Below, piece by piece: positions 57,478 through 64,000 of a stretch of 64,000 bases of DNA. Position 1 is the first letter of the stretch; every line of letters begins with the position of its first letter. The notes under the pieces are model-generated. The model did not search any database and was not told where the DNA came from. It saw only the letters and a program-made list of their open reading frames with translations. The position numbers and the translations under genes were made by a program. This stretch comes from Sphaerospermopsis sp. SIO1G1 (lineage in GTDB: Bacteria > Cyanobacteriota > Cyanobacteriia > Cyanobacteriales > Nostocaceae), in the NCBI GenBank assembly GCA_010672785.1, contig JAAHFX010000004.1:124001-188000 (forward strand), read 5' to 3'.

Positions 57478-57627
57478 TGCCATGAAATATTAGGGTTTGA
57501 GATTGCTTCCTTTCGTTGCTGCGAGGTACAAATCATAATAATGAAACTCTTGTGGGGTGGGCATCTTGTGTGGGGTGGGCATCTTGCCCGCCAACAATGT
57601 AACTCATGACACCGGGAAGTACTGTAA
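57478..57627. repeat. Composite: partial family B fused to family A
   Basis: 57478-57513 (ATGAAATATTAGGGTTTGAG, then ATTGCTTCCTTTCG) is half of a family B copy. At 57511 it passes straight into family A (CGTTGCTGCGAGGTACAAAT), which continues with two GGGGTGGGCATCTTG units to AGTACTGTA. Confidence 0.85.
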
Positions 57628-57683
57628 TAAAGGACGAATTGTGTCGTGATTTTGTCCTTGAGAACTATATAAAGAAAAGATAC

Positions 57684-57881
57684 TTAAACCTGTGTTGCTG
57701 CGGTGTAATTATATCCCTTAGCGATCGCCCCAGCACGCGCCATTTCCCAACCCATACCATCCCCAATCATCATAATCACATTTTTGGGTTTAGTAGTGGT
57801 TTCAGCTATCACCTCATGCAAATTAAGAACATTGACTAAAACCACTGAAACTATGGCCAGTGCGGTAAGTAACCACCGATG
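57684..57881 (-). pseudogene. 5' fragment of an alkaline phosphatase gene
   Basis: Encodes RWLLTALAIVSVVLVNVLNL (signal-peptide-like) and then KPKNVIMMIGDGMGWEMARA, GAIAKGYNYTAATQV, followed by a stop. NVIMMIGDGMG with the metal-binding Asp is the start of PhoA/PhoD-type alkaline phosphatases. There is no start codon in frame (a TGA stands at 57882), and about 90 per cent of the gene is missing. A repeat lies 57 bases beyond the break. Confidence 0.85.
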
Positions 57882-57981
57882 TCAGCGAAAATGAGAAAGA
57901 TATCTAACCACCATAGGTAAATGCCTGTTATATGATGAGAGAATATTAACTTAAAGTCACAAAACTTAAAATTCATTCATC

Positions 57982-58317
57982 ATGGCAAAAATCCAATTTT
58001 CCAAAGGCATTGACGAAACAGTAGTCCCAGAAGTAAAGTTAACAAGATCCCGCAGTGGTGATAGTGGTACTGCAAAATTTACTTTTGAAAAACCTCAAGC
58101 CTTCAGAGAAGATAGCACAGAAGAAATTACTGGGATGTATATGATTGACAAAGAAGGTGAAATTGTTACCCGTGAAGTCAAGGGTATATTTGTTAATGGT
58201 CAACCCGAAGGGATAGAAGCAACTCACATAATGAAAAGTGTGGAAGAATGGGAGCGGTTTATGCGCTTCATGGAACGTTATGCAGAAGAAAATGGTTTAG
58301 GGTTAAGTAAGTCTTAA
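57982..58317 (+). CDS. psb28: Photosystem II reaction center protein Psb28
   Basis: A 111-residue soluble protein that binds assembly intermediates of photosystem II on the cytoplasmic side. The sequence [20 protein letters not shown] at the start and [20 protein letters not shown] later are the family signature. Length is typical. An AT-rich leader with no repeat precedes it. Monocistronic. Confidence 0.97.
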   Translation: MAKIQFSKGIDETVVPEVKLTRSRSGDSGTAKFTFEKPQAFREDSTEEITGMYMIDKEGEIVTREVKGIFVNGQPEGIEATHIMKSVEEWERFMRFMERYAEENGLGLSKS

Positions 58318-58426
58318 ATTATGAGGGGTGATTGGTGATTGGTGACTGGGTTATTTATACTCAGTATTCTGCATCTCGCACTCCGCACTACATCACCCGA
58401 TTTATTTAGGTTGTTAAAATAAGAAT

Positions 58427-58521
58427 AGGACTTAAGCATTTTATTTAATGAAAAGTCGGGGTTTGAGATTCCTTCCTTTCGTCTCAATGACACTATTTGA
58501 AGTATATTTTGCGTAAGTCCT
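58427..58521 (-). repeat. Repeat family B copy, left of a Uma2 gene
   Basis: AGGACTTAAGC at the left, TTTGCGTAAGTCCT at the right, with GGGTTTGAGATTCCTTCCTT in reverse orientation relative to the copy at 59127. Confidence 0.88.
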
Positions 58522-58555
58522 GAACAAATATCAGCAGTTTATAGGAGTGATAGTC

Positions 58556-59122
58556 ATGACAATTACAGCTGCTAAAAAAATGACTTTTGCAGAGTTTCTA
58601 GAATTTGATGATGGTACGGATAATTTCTATGAATTGGAAAATGGGGAATTAATTATTATGCCTTCTGAGAGTGAAATAAATCAACGAATAGCCATGTTTT
58701 TAGTGGCATATTTTTTGCAGTTAGGTATTCCCTATTATCGTTTAAGAATGAAAACAGAAATAGCTGTAAATAGTCAGATGGTAGGAGTACGTGTTCCTGA
58801 TTTGGTCATATTTTCAGAAGAGTTAGCTGAAGCAATGACAGATGCTAAACGTTCTCTAATTTTAATGGATATGCCACCTCCTTTGTTAGTAGTGGAAGTG
58901 GTAAGTCCAAATCAAGAAAATCGAGATTATCGTTACAAACGTTCTGAATATGCAGCGAGGGGAATTGCTGAATATTGGATTGTTGATCCCATGCAGAAAA
59001 AGGTAACGGTTTTAGAATGGGTAGAGGGTTTGTATGAAGAGAAAGTCTTTATAGAAAATGATGTGATTTCGTCACCTTTGTTTGCTGAAGTGAAGTTAAC
59101 TGTGAATGAGGTTTTTCAATAA
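58556..59122 (+). CDS. Uma2 family endonuclease-like protein, bracketed by repeats
   Basis: A 188-residue Uma2/DUF820 protein. Core: FAEFLEFDDGTDNFYELENG, VRVPDLVIFS (acid), LLVVEVVSPNQE, YAARGIAEYWIVDPM and a late EVKLTVNEVF. AGGAG stands 8 bases before the ATG at 58556, preferred to the GTG nine bases upstream. Inverted family B copies lie 34 bases before the start and 4 bases after the stop. Confidence 0.92.
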   Translation: MTITAAKKMTFAEFLEFDDGTDNFYELENGELIIMPSESEINQRIAMFLVAYFLQLGIPYYRLRMKTEIAVNSQMVGVRVPDLVIFSEELAEAMTDAKRSLILMDMPPPLLVVEVVSPNQENRDYRYKRSEYAARGIAEYWIVDPMQKKVTVLEWVEGLYEEKVFIENDVISSPLFAEVKLTVNEVFQ

Positions 59123-59126
59123 GAAC

Positions 59127-59217
59127 AGGACTTACGCAAAACCTATTCCAAATACTGTCATTGCGACGTAAGGAAGCAATCTCAAACCCTAATATTTCGT
59201 TAAAATACGTAAGTCCT
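59127..59217 (+). repeat. Repeat family B copy, right of the Uma2 gene
   Basis: AGGACTTACGCAAAACCTAT at the left and ACGTAAGTCCT at the right, with GTCATTGCGACGTAAGGAAG in the core. It begins 4 bases after the Uma2 stop and is nearly identical to the 11916 copy. Confidence 0.92.
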
Positions 59218-59274
59218 AAAGAACTCAGGAATTATAAATTTAGGATTCGTAAGCATTCAAGACAAGAGTAATAA

Positions 59275-59338
59275 AATCCCCGAATTCTTTTATGATTCTG
59301 TCCATAAATTTTGAATTGATCGCAGAATTCGGGGATCT
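59275..59338. repeat. Repeat family F hairpin copy
   Basis: AATCCCCGAATTCT and AGAATTCGGGGATCT form a stem of about 13 bp around a 36-base loop. It lies in the moaB leader and explains an apparent in-frame ATG at 59292 that I reject as a start. Confidence 0.82.
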
Positions 59339-59372
59339 GGGTATCAACAAGTTCTCTAATCCAAAATATCAA

Positions 59373-59876
59373 ATGGTATTGCAACCACATCCAGATTCAA
59401 ACACCACAACAGTAAAATGTGCAGTTATAACTGTTAGTGATACTCGCACTCCAGAAACAGATAAAAGTGGAAAAGTAATTCAGGAATTATTATTAAGTGC
59501 TAATCATCTGATTCAGGATTATCAAATTCTCAAAGATGAACCAGAGCAAATTCAAAAATATATAGAGAAATTAAGTCAAAATCAGAATATAGATGTAATG
59601 ATATTCAACGGTGGTACAGGAATTGCACCCAGAGATACCACCTATGATGCGATCGCCAACCTACTAGAAAAGACCTTACCAGGTTTCGGAGAGATATTCC
59701 GGTTTTTAAGTTATCAAGAAATTGGTTCACGAGCGATCGCTTCTCGCGCTGTAGCTGGTACTTATAAAAATAAACTTATTTTTTCTCTACCTGGTTCTAG
59801 TAATGCTGTTCGTTTAGGAATGGAAAAACTAATCCTTCCCGAAATTATTCATTTGGTAAAGCAAATTAACCAATAA
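59373..59876 (+). CDS. moaB: Molybdenum cofactor biosynthesis protein B
   Basis: A 167-residue MoaB/MogA-family protein, in molybdopterin metabolism. Its motifs are AVITVSDTRTPETDKSG near the N-terminus, VMIFNGGTGIAPRDTTYDAI (molybdopterin-binding) and FSLPGSSNAVRLGMEKLILP. I start at MVLQPHPDSN (59373); the 27 residues upstream come from a hairpin repeat. MoaB would support molybdenum nitrogenase or nitrate reductase, which fits a diazotroph. Confidence 0.94.
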   Translation: MVLQPHPDSNTTTVKCAVITVSDTRTPETDKSGKVIQELLLSANHLIQDYQILKDEPEQIQKYIEKLSQNQNIDVMIFNGGTGIAPRDTTYDAIANLLEKTLPGFGEIFRFLSYQEIGSRAIASRAVAGTYKNKLIFSLPGSSNAVRLGMEKLILPEIIHLVKQINQ

Positions 59877-59878
59877 GT

Positions 59879-60007
59879 AGGGTTTGCAGCAAAAAGTGAT
59901 CTGTGGAGAGTAGGGAGTAGGGAGTAGTTTGAGAGAGTTGGTAAGTGTGAATTTTCACCACTAATGCAAGGTTTTCAAGCCTTGATACTCTCAAATCTTG
60001 CACTTTC
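59879..60007. repeat. Repeat family C copy, one end only
   Basis: GGTTTGCAGCAAAAAGTGAT at the left with GGAGTAG units, then ATGCAAGGTTTTCAAGCCTT. The right terminal repeat is missing. It starts 3 bases after the moaB stop. Confidence 0.82.
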
Positions 60008-60124
60008 TCAATCTAAAATTGCCTATTATCCTTTAACAACAATGTTTTCACATTTATATGCCTGACGACACGCTACGCGGACAGCAAGCCCTAAGTAGTC
60101 GTGTAAAATAAATTTTATAATTGG

Positions 60125-60275
60125 GAGAGGTAACAGAGAGCAGGTATGAAATACAGCCAGTTTGATCATGACAATTTTCTCCCTGCACCCTGCACCTGCC
60201 TAGTTTATACCTTTCTTATCACCCGGTAAGGTATAAAAATATAGATCCCCAACTGCTTGAAAAAATCAGGGATCT
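60125..60275. repeat. Family D fragment and family F-like hairpin downstream of mraY
   Basis: Family D right-hand part (60165-60232: CATGACAATTTTCTCCCTGC, then TTATCACCCGGTAAGG). Next, AGATCCCCAACTG (60243) and CAGGGATCT (60267-60275) form an imperfect stem about 40 bases downstream of the mraY stop, where it could end mraY transcription. No gene in 59877-60312. Confidence 0.6.
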
Positions 60276-60312
60276 AAAAAAGTATTTTTGAAAAACTAAA
60301 AGCTGATGGTTG

Positions 60313-61416
60313 TTAACTACTCATACCAGTTAAGCAAATGATGGCTAACATCCCAGCGATAATGTAAAAGACAAAAACCACTTGTAATTCTGACCAACCG
60401 GTTAATTCTAGGTGATGATGTAAAGGAGCCATTTTAAATAACCGCTTCCCTTTACCATCTGGCCCTTTAGTAGCTTTGTAGTAACTAACTTGTGCCATGA
60501 CAGACAGAGTTTCTACAAAGAAAATTCCGCTGAGGATAAATAGTGCTACCAAACTGTTAGTTAATAAACCTACAGCAGCCAAAGCACCACCCAAAGCTAA
60601 AGAACCTGTATCACCCATAAATACACGAGCGGGGTTGCGGTTATGGGCTAAAAATCCTATACAGCTACCACTCATAGCTGCACAGAAAATCATTAAACTT
60701 GGTGAAGTAGGTGCAATTAAAGCCCCTAAAGCAAAAATTGCGATCGCTACAGTTCCCCCAGCTAAACCATCAATACCGTCTGTTAAATTAGTAGCGTTAC
60801 TTTCTGCTACCAGAACAAAACCCGCTAAAGGCCAGAAAAGTAAACCTAGAGGTAAAGAAAAACCCACCCAAGGTAAGGCTATATTAGTTATACTAAAGTC
60901 TGCGTTCAAAAACATCCATAGACAAAAACCAGCCGCAAAAATGATTTGCAAAGCCAGTTTCATCTTGGGAGATATACCTTTATTTGATTTACGGCGCAAA
61001 ATTTGCCAATCATCTATCCAGCCAATCAAACCATAGCTGAGTGTTAAAATAGAGACAGCAACCACATCTTCGGCAAAATTTGACAAGATGCAAGCAACTA
61101 CCACACCTACAGGGATGAAAAAAATACCGCCCATAGTGGGAGTACCAGCTTTTCTCAAATGAGCTTGTGGTCCATCTTCTCTAACTATTTGCCCTGCTTT
61201 CAGGGCTTGTAGTATTGGTACAACCCAGTAACCAGCAGCAGCAGCACCCACTGAACATAGTAAAAATGGCATAGTCAATGAGTTAATATTCCAAGATGCT
61301 CGATGAGCTATCCCATCTAATATTAATGCTGCTGTGCTTAGGGATAGGGTTAGTAACAAAGCTAACCAAATTCCAGAAATATTCAATCCTTGATTAGGAG
61401 ATAGTTTAGCATCCAC
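60313..61416 (-). CDS. mraY: Phospho-N-acetylmuramoyl-pentapeptide transferase
   Basis: A 367-residue membrane enzyme that makes lipid I for peptidoglycan. The early motif HLRKAGTPTMGG (86-97), the catalytic-type NLTDGIDGLAGG, GDTGSLALGGALAAV and the late MAPLHHHLELTGW are all canonical. About ten membrane helices. It stands outside any division-cell-wall cluster, as usual in cyanobacteria. Peptidoglycan precursor supply begins with glmS in this window. Confidence 0.98.
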   Translation of the reverse strand: MDAKLSPNQGLNISGIWLALLLTLSLSTAALILDGIAHRASWNINSLTMPFLLCSVGAAAAGYWVVPILQALKAGQIVREDGPQAHLRKAGTPTMGGIFFIPVGVVVACILSNFAEDVVAVSILTLSYGLIGWIDDWQILRRKSNKGISPKMKLALQIIFAAGFCLWMFLNADFSITNIALPWVGFSLPLGLLFWPLAGFVLVAESNATNLTDGIDGLAGGTVAIAIFALGALIAPTSPSLMIFCAAMSGSCIGFLAHNRNPARVFMGDTGSLALGGALAAVGLLTNSLVALFILSGIFFVETLSVMAQVSYYKATKGPDGKGKRLFKMAPLHHHLELTGWSELQVVFVFYIIAGMLAIICLTGMSS

Positions 61417-61527
61417 AGAAATTTATTCCTTCACTCCACACTAAAAATGATATCTGAGACTGCTTATAAATTATTTATGAATTTTTTGATAAAATATTTA
61501 TAAAGACAAGTCCCAACTTACTCCAGG

Positions 61528-61764
61528 CTAATCTTCGTCTAAGCTGGTATTATCATCATCATAGTCAATATCAGCTATTCCATCTTCTGCCCCTAGAAAA
61601 TCGGAGATTTCTGTTTCAGGTTGGGAAATGTCTGATTCACTTATGTTACGTGGTATTAGTCGTCCACTACCCTCCAACCAGTCCAAAATAGAAGAATCTT
61701 GTCTAGCCGGAATAACAGTAGCTCGTCTGTTTCTAGGATACTCAGTTAGGGGGGAATTTAACAT
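61528..61764 (-). CDS. DUF3134 family protein
   Basis: A 78-residue cyanobacterial protein. The first 45 residues are the conserved part (NSPLTEYPRNRRATVIPARQ, then SSILDWLEGSGRLIPR). The C-terminus is strongly acidic (DIDYDDDNTSLDED). Function unknown. Its size, the RRATVIPARQ and DWLEGSGRLIPR stretches match DUF3134 as I recall it. Monocistronic, upstream of mraY in the same direction but 112 bases away. Confidence 0.88.
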   Translation of the reverse strand: MLNSPLTEYPRNRRATVIPARQDSSILDWLEGSGRLIPRNISESDISQPETEISDFLGAEDGIADIDYDDDNTSLDED

Positions 61765-62008
61765 ATCAACGAAGACAGGAGTTGGCTTATATAATTGAAC
61801 ATTTAAGAGTCTATCATTTGATACGGGTTATTTTAGTTAATGATTCAACTCTTTAATTGAACAATCCGAATTAAACACAAAAGTTAATTTAATAGTCAAT
61901 AGCTCTACCCCTATTAGTAGGGCATATTTTGAATTAAATTACGATGTAGATAAAACATAGTTTTTTGGTTTACTCTGATTTAGGATTTTTATTTTGAGGT
62001 AGAAAGCA

Positions 62009-62593
62009 ATGGTAGCAAAGACTGCTCTCTTAGATATAGTTGCAGGTACAAATAGGGGTTTACTTGCAACTGAGACTCAAAAAAAGGCTATTCTCGCGGC
62101 GATCGCCACTTTGGAAGACTTTAACCCAACACCCCGCCCCTTAGAAGCAAGTCATTTACTCAATGGAGACTGGAGGCTAATTTATACTACTAGCAAAGCT
62201 TTACTAAATCTGGATTGCTTCCCTTTTTCCCAGCTTGGTCAAGTCTACCAATCTATTAGAGTGGAAACCAATAGTGTTTATAACATTGCTGAAATCTATG
62301 GCTTACCGTATTTAGAAGGATTGGTCAGCGTAGCTGCAAAGTTCACACCAGTCTCTGAAAGAAGAGTTCAAGTTAACTTTAAACGGTTTGTGATTGGGTT
62401 ACAAAGATTAATCAACTATCAATATCCTGCAAAGTTTATCCAAGAAATCGAATCTGGAACAAAGTTTACAGCCTTTGACAGTCTAATTAACAATGATCAA
62501 CAACAAGGGTGGTTAGATATTACCTATATAGATAATGATCTCCGCATTGGCAGAGGTAATGAGGGTAGTGTTTTTGTTCTCAGTAAATCATAA
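62009..62593 (+). CDS. PAP/fibrillin (plastid-lipid-associated) family protein
   Basis: A 194-residue lipocalin-like protein. Signature: ASHLLNGDWRLIYTTSKALL and the late INNDQQQGWLDITYIDNDLR, then IGRGNEGSVFVLSK, all typical of cyanobacterial fibrillins. These bind lipids and associate with thylakoids and plastoglobule-like bodies. Length fits. A GAGG site is near 61996-61999 before the ATG. Confidence 0.93.
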   Translation: MVAKTALLDIVAGTNRGLLATETQKKAILAAIATLEDFNPTPRPLEASHLLNGDWRLIYTTSKALLNLDCFPFSQLGQVYQSIRVETNSVYNIAEIYGLPYLEGLVSVAAKFTPVSERRVQVNFKRFVIGLQRLINYQYPAKFIQEIESGTKFTAFDSLINNDQQQGWLDITYIDNDLRIGRGNEGSVFVLSKS

Positions 62594-62679
62594 ATAACAT
62601 AGTATATTTGCAAGAAGTGTTTGCGAATGACGATATTCGATCCTCAAACATTTGTCAAGTGAATCTTGATATTATTTTT

Positions 62680-62753
62680 GGTGATTGGTGATTGGTGATT
62701 GGTGATTGGTGATTGGTGATTGGTGATTGGTGATTGGTGATTGGTGATTGGTG
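62680..62753. repeat. Tandem heptamer array GGTGATT
   Basis: Ten and a half almost perfect copies of the 7-bp unit GGTGATT, the most homogeneous array in the window. It lies in the 386-bp gap between the PAP/fibrillin gene and tRNA-Ser. Confidence 0.96.
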
Positions 62754-62792
62754 GACAGAAAGTCCTAAATACAAATCATATTGAAAATCAGT

Positions 62793-62890
62793 CAGCCCTA
62801 TTTAGAGGATAACAAAAGATAACATTCCTTATTGCCAGCCTTTTGCTTCAGCTATAGGTACTGAATAACTGATAAATGAAATAACCTTTT
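62793..62890. repeat. Repeat family G copy 2
   Basis: Shares AACATTCCTTATTGCCAGCC, TTGCTTCAGCTATAGGTACT and GAAATAAC with 45827-45926, same orientation, with some 10 to 15 differences over about 100 bp. Confidence 0.82.
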
Positions 62891-62979
62891 GTTGAGGAAA
62901 AACTTTTATATGCAAACCCTGGACACTAAAAATGTTCTGGCTGCAAATCCTACGAATCTTGAATTAGGTAACAAATAAC

Positions 62980-63070
62980 GGAGAGAGAGGGATTCGAACC
63001 CTCGGATGGACCTTACGATTCCATCAACAGATTAGCAATCTGCCGCTTTCGACCACTCAGCCATCTCTCC
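62980..63070 (-). tRNA. trnS-GCU: tRNA-Ser (anticodon GCU)
   Basis: On the minus strand a 91-nt class II tRNA: acceptor GGAGAGA/TCTCTCC, D-arm TGGCTGAGTGG, anticodon stem GCAGA/TCTGT with loop TTGCTAA (anticodon GCU), a long variable arm as in tRNA-Ser, and T-arm GGTTCGAATCC. It reads AGC and AGU codons. No CCA is encoded. Confidence 0.97.
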
Positions 63071-63409
63071 AGAGGTGACAGTTAATAATGTTAGCAGAGT
63101 ATTTTTAGTTAGTCAATAGTTTTTTTCGTTATCAGTGAAAAAAGGTAATAGGGAGTCATAAGACGCAGGGGTGCAGGGAGCAAGGAGAAAGATTGGAGGA
63201 GTTTGAGTTTGTACTCTGCCCCAATCATAGTTTCCTAGAAGGTTGGGACTCCTTACTTTTAGGCCTTTGAGCAATTCAGGGCAAGGATTGAGTTCCCCAC
63301 TTACTGTCCCCTTCTCCTCTGCCTCTTTTGTGCGTTGGAGAGGGGATAGGAAGAGATTTTTACCAATGCCCAACACCCAATAACTAATGACTAATGACCA
63401 ATAACTGTC
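63071..63409. other. 339-bp spacer between tRNA-Ser and crtB
   Basis: An 87-codon open frame on the minus strand (63113-63376) has no features of a real protein and spans the G-rich and pyrimidine-rich tract at 63175-63345. I count it as chance. No repeat family member is clear. Confidence 0.5.
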
Positions 63410-64000
63410 TTATAAAACTTGAGAGCGCAACCAAGCTGCGGGTAAAGTACGTAATTTACGAAACTTGGGAACATATGCACGTTGAGAAAACACTTGGTAA
63501 TCATTGCTCTCAATCACATCTAAAATTTGCCCGTAGAGCATAGATGCTGCCCATACTGGCCAGCGAGCATCAGCGGATAGATAAGTAATTCCTTTCTCTG
63601 CTTGGGTATAAAATTCACGAGCGCGTTGAATCTCAAATTTCATCAATGCACGCCAACGGTCATCTAAAACACCTCGGCAGAGTTCTTCTTCGCTATAGTT
63701 GAATTTGGCTAAGTCTTCTAAAGGAAGATAAATTCTACCCCGACGTGCATCTTCACCTACATCTCGGAGAATGTTGGTTAGTTGGTTAGCTATACCCAAG
63801 GCGATCGCTTCAGAAATAGGTAGATATGGCTTTTTATTTCGATACCAGGGAGCAGTATAGATACTAGTATCTATACCCATAATAGTAGTTGACATTAAGC
63901 CAACAGTCCCTGCTACTCGGTAGCAGTAGAGATACAGGTCTTCAAAAGTTTCATAGCGACTACGGTATAAATCCATGCGCTGACCTGCAATCATATCCCG
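63410..64000 (-). CDS. crtB: Phytoene synthase, C-terminal part (runs off the window)
   Basis: The last 197 or so residues of phytoene synthase, which joins two geranylgeranyl diphosphates in the first committed carotenoid step. Visible: the segment [20 protein letters not shown], the second Asp-rich motif [20 protein letters not shown], and [20 protein letters not shown]. The complete C-terminus (AAWLRSQVL) is inside; the N-terminal part with the first Asp-rich motif lies beyond position 64000. The substrate comes from the MEP pathway ending with ispH. Confidence 0.96.
   Translation of the reverse strand, partial: RDMIAGQRMDLYRSRYETFEDLYLYCYRVAGTVGLMSTTIMGIDTSIYTAPWYRNKKPYLPISEAIALGIANQLTNILRDVGEDARRGRIYLPLEDLAKFNYSEEELCRGVLDDRWRALMKFEIQRAREFYTQAEKGITYLSADARWPVWAASMLYGQILDVIESNDYQVFSQRAYVPKFRKLRTLPAAWLRSQVL

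Larger units (their letters stand above)
57280..57981. other. 702-bp region with nested repeats and an alkaline phosphatase remnant
   Basis: Contains a repeat composite (57478-57627) and the phoA-type fragment (57684-57881), annotated separately. 57280-57477 and 57882-57981 hold nothing further that I can identify. Confidence 0.6.

Noticed and set aside
57606..57839. 77-codon plus-strand frame
   Set aside because: It is antisense to the alkaline phosphatase remnant, whose minus-strand translation matches a known family.
59292..59372. Longer N-terminus for MoaB beginning MILSINFELIAEF
   Set aside because: These 27 residues come from a family F hairpin and spacer and have no counterpart in the MoaB family; MVLQPHPDSN at 59373 is the better start.
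60497..61036. 179-codon plus-strand frame opposite mraY
   Set aside because: It is the antisense shadow of a membrane protein gene; Lys/Pro/Ala-rich composition follows from the reverse complement of hydrophobic codons.
62680..62753. CRISPR array
   Set aside because: The unit is 7 bp with no spacers and there are no cas genes in the window; it is a simple tandem repeat.
63113..63376. 87-codon minus-strand frame between tRNA-Ser and crtB
   Set aside because: Low-complexity composition, no ribosome-binding site and no recognisable domain.

Overview
The window looks like a chromosomal segment from a filamentous, probably heterocyst-forming cyanobacterium (order Nostocales; by feel close to Anabaena, Dolichospermum or Sphaerospermopsis). 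The reasons are psaC, psb28, a Ycf66-like protein and crtB, several cyanobacteria-only families (DUF3769, DUF6464, DUF3134, PAP/fibrillin), a Mo-dependent nitrogenase C-terminal-domain protein, frequent GCGATCGC (HIP1-like) octamers, AT-rich spacers, and heptamer tandem repeats typical of heterocystous genomes. There is no rRNA, no CRISPR array, no prophage and no intact transposase gene.

Layout. 1-8 kb: an LptD-like outer-membrane protein (DUF3769), a secreted protein with a possible C-terminal sorting tail, an anchored protein with a KEV microsatellite, fmt and a DUF6464 protein. 8-21 kb: psaC, glmS, an alpha/beta hydrolase, pdxH, an S4 RNA-binding protein, an AI-2E-type permease, scpA, a sugar nucleotidyltransferase and speA. 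21-31 kb: ndk, a TerC protein, the nitrogenase-related protein, a secreted protein, cobO, a GNAT acetyltransferase, an SGNH hydrolase and ispH. 31-41 kb: a large anchored protein, thrC, a coiled-coil protein, and a run of membrane proteins (DUF389, BrkB/YihY, DUF4112) followed by a hydrolase. 41-52 kb: a TrkA-type channel protein, cobM, lgt, coaD overlapping a DivIVA-like gene, a Ycf66-like protein, and a tldD/pmbA pair with a Uma2 gene between them. 52-64 kb: a broken cysS, two more Uma2 genes, a His-rich CobW GTPase, dtd, a secreted HHIVP protein, an alkaline phosphatase remnant, psb28, moaB, mraY, DUF3134, PAP/fibrillin, tRNA-Ser(GCU) and the C-terminal part of crtB.

How the genes fit together. 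Most are single-gene housekeeping units: photosynthesis (psaC, psb28, crtB), cell envelope (glmS, mraY, lgt, DUF3769, sugar nucleotidyltransferase), cofactors (cobO, cobM, pdxH, moaB, coaD), translation (fmt, dtd, tRNA-Ser), isoprenoids (ispH, crtB) and chromosome handling (scpA). Likely co-transcribed groups are coaD with the DivIVA-like and Ycf66-like genes, tldD-uma2-pmbA, and DUF389-brkB-DUF4112.

The unusual content is in the spacers, which are crowded with small non-autonomous repeats. I separate at least seven families (A to G) plus tandem heptamers. Two gene remnants (cysS and an alkaline phosphatase) lie in this repeat-rich part, and one Uma2 gene is bracketed by inverted copies of family B. 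I found no clear new multi-gene system. The best candidates for a second look are the internally deleted cysS, the repeat families, the B-bracketed Uma2 gene and a structured region at 5.9-6.1 kb. All family calls come from reading the sequence and recalled family signatures; no searches were run.
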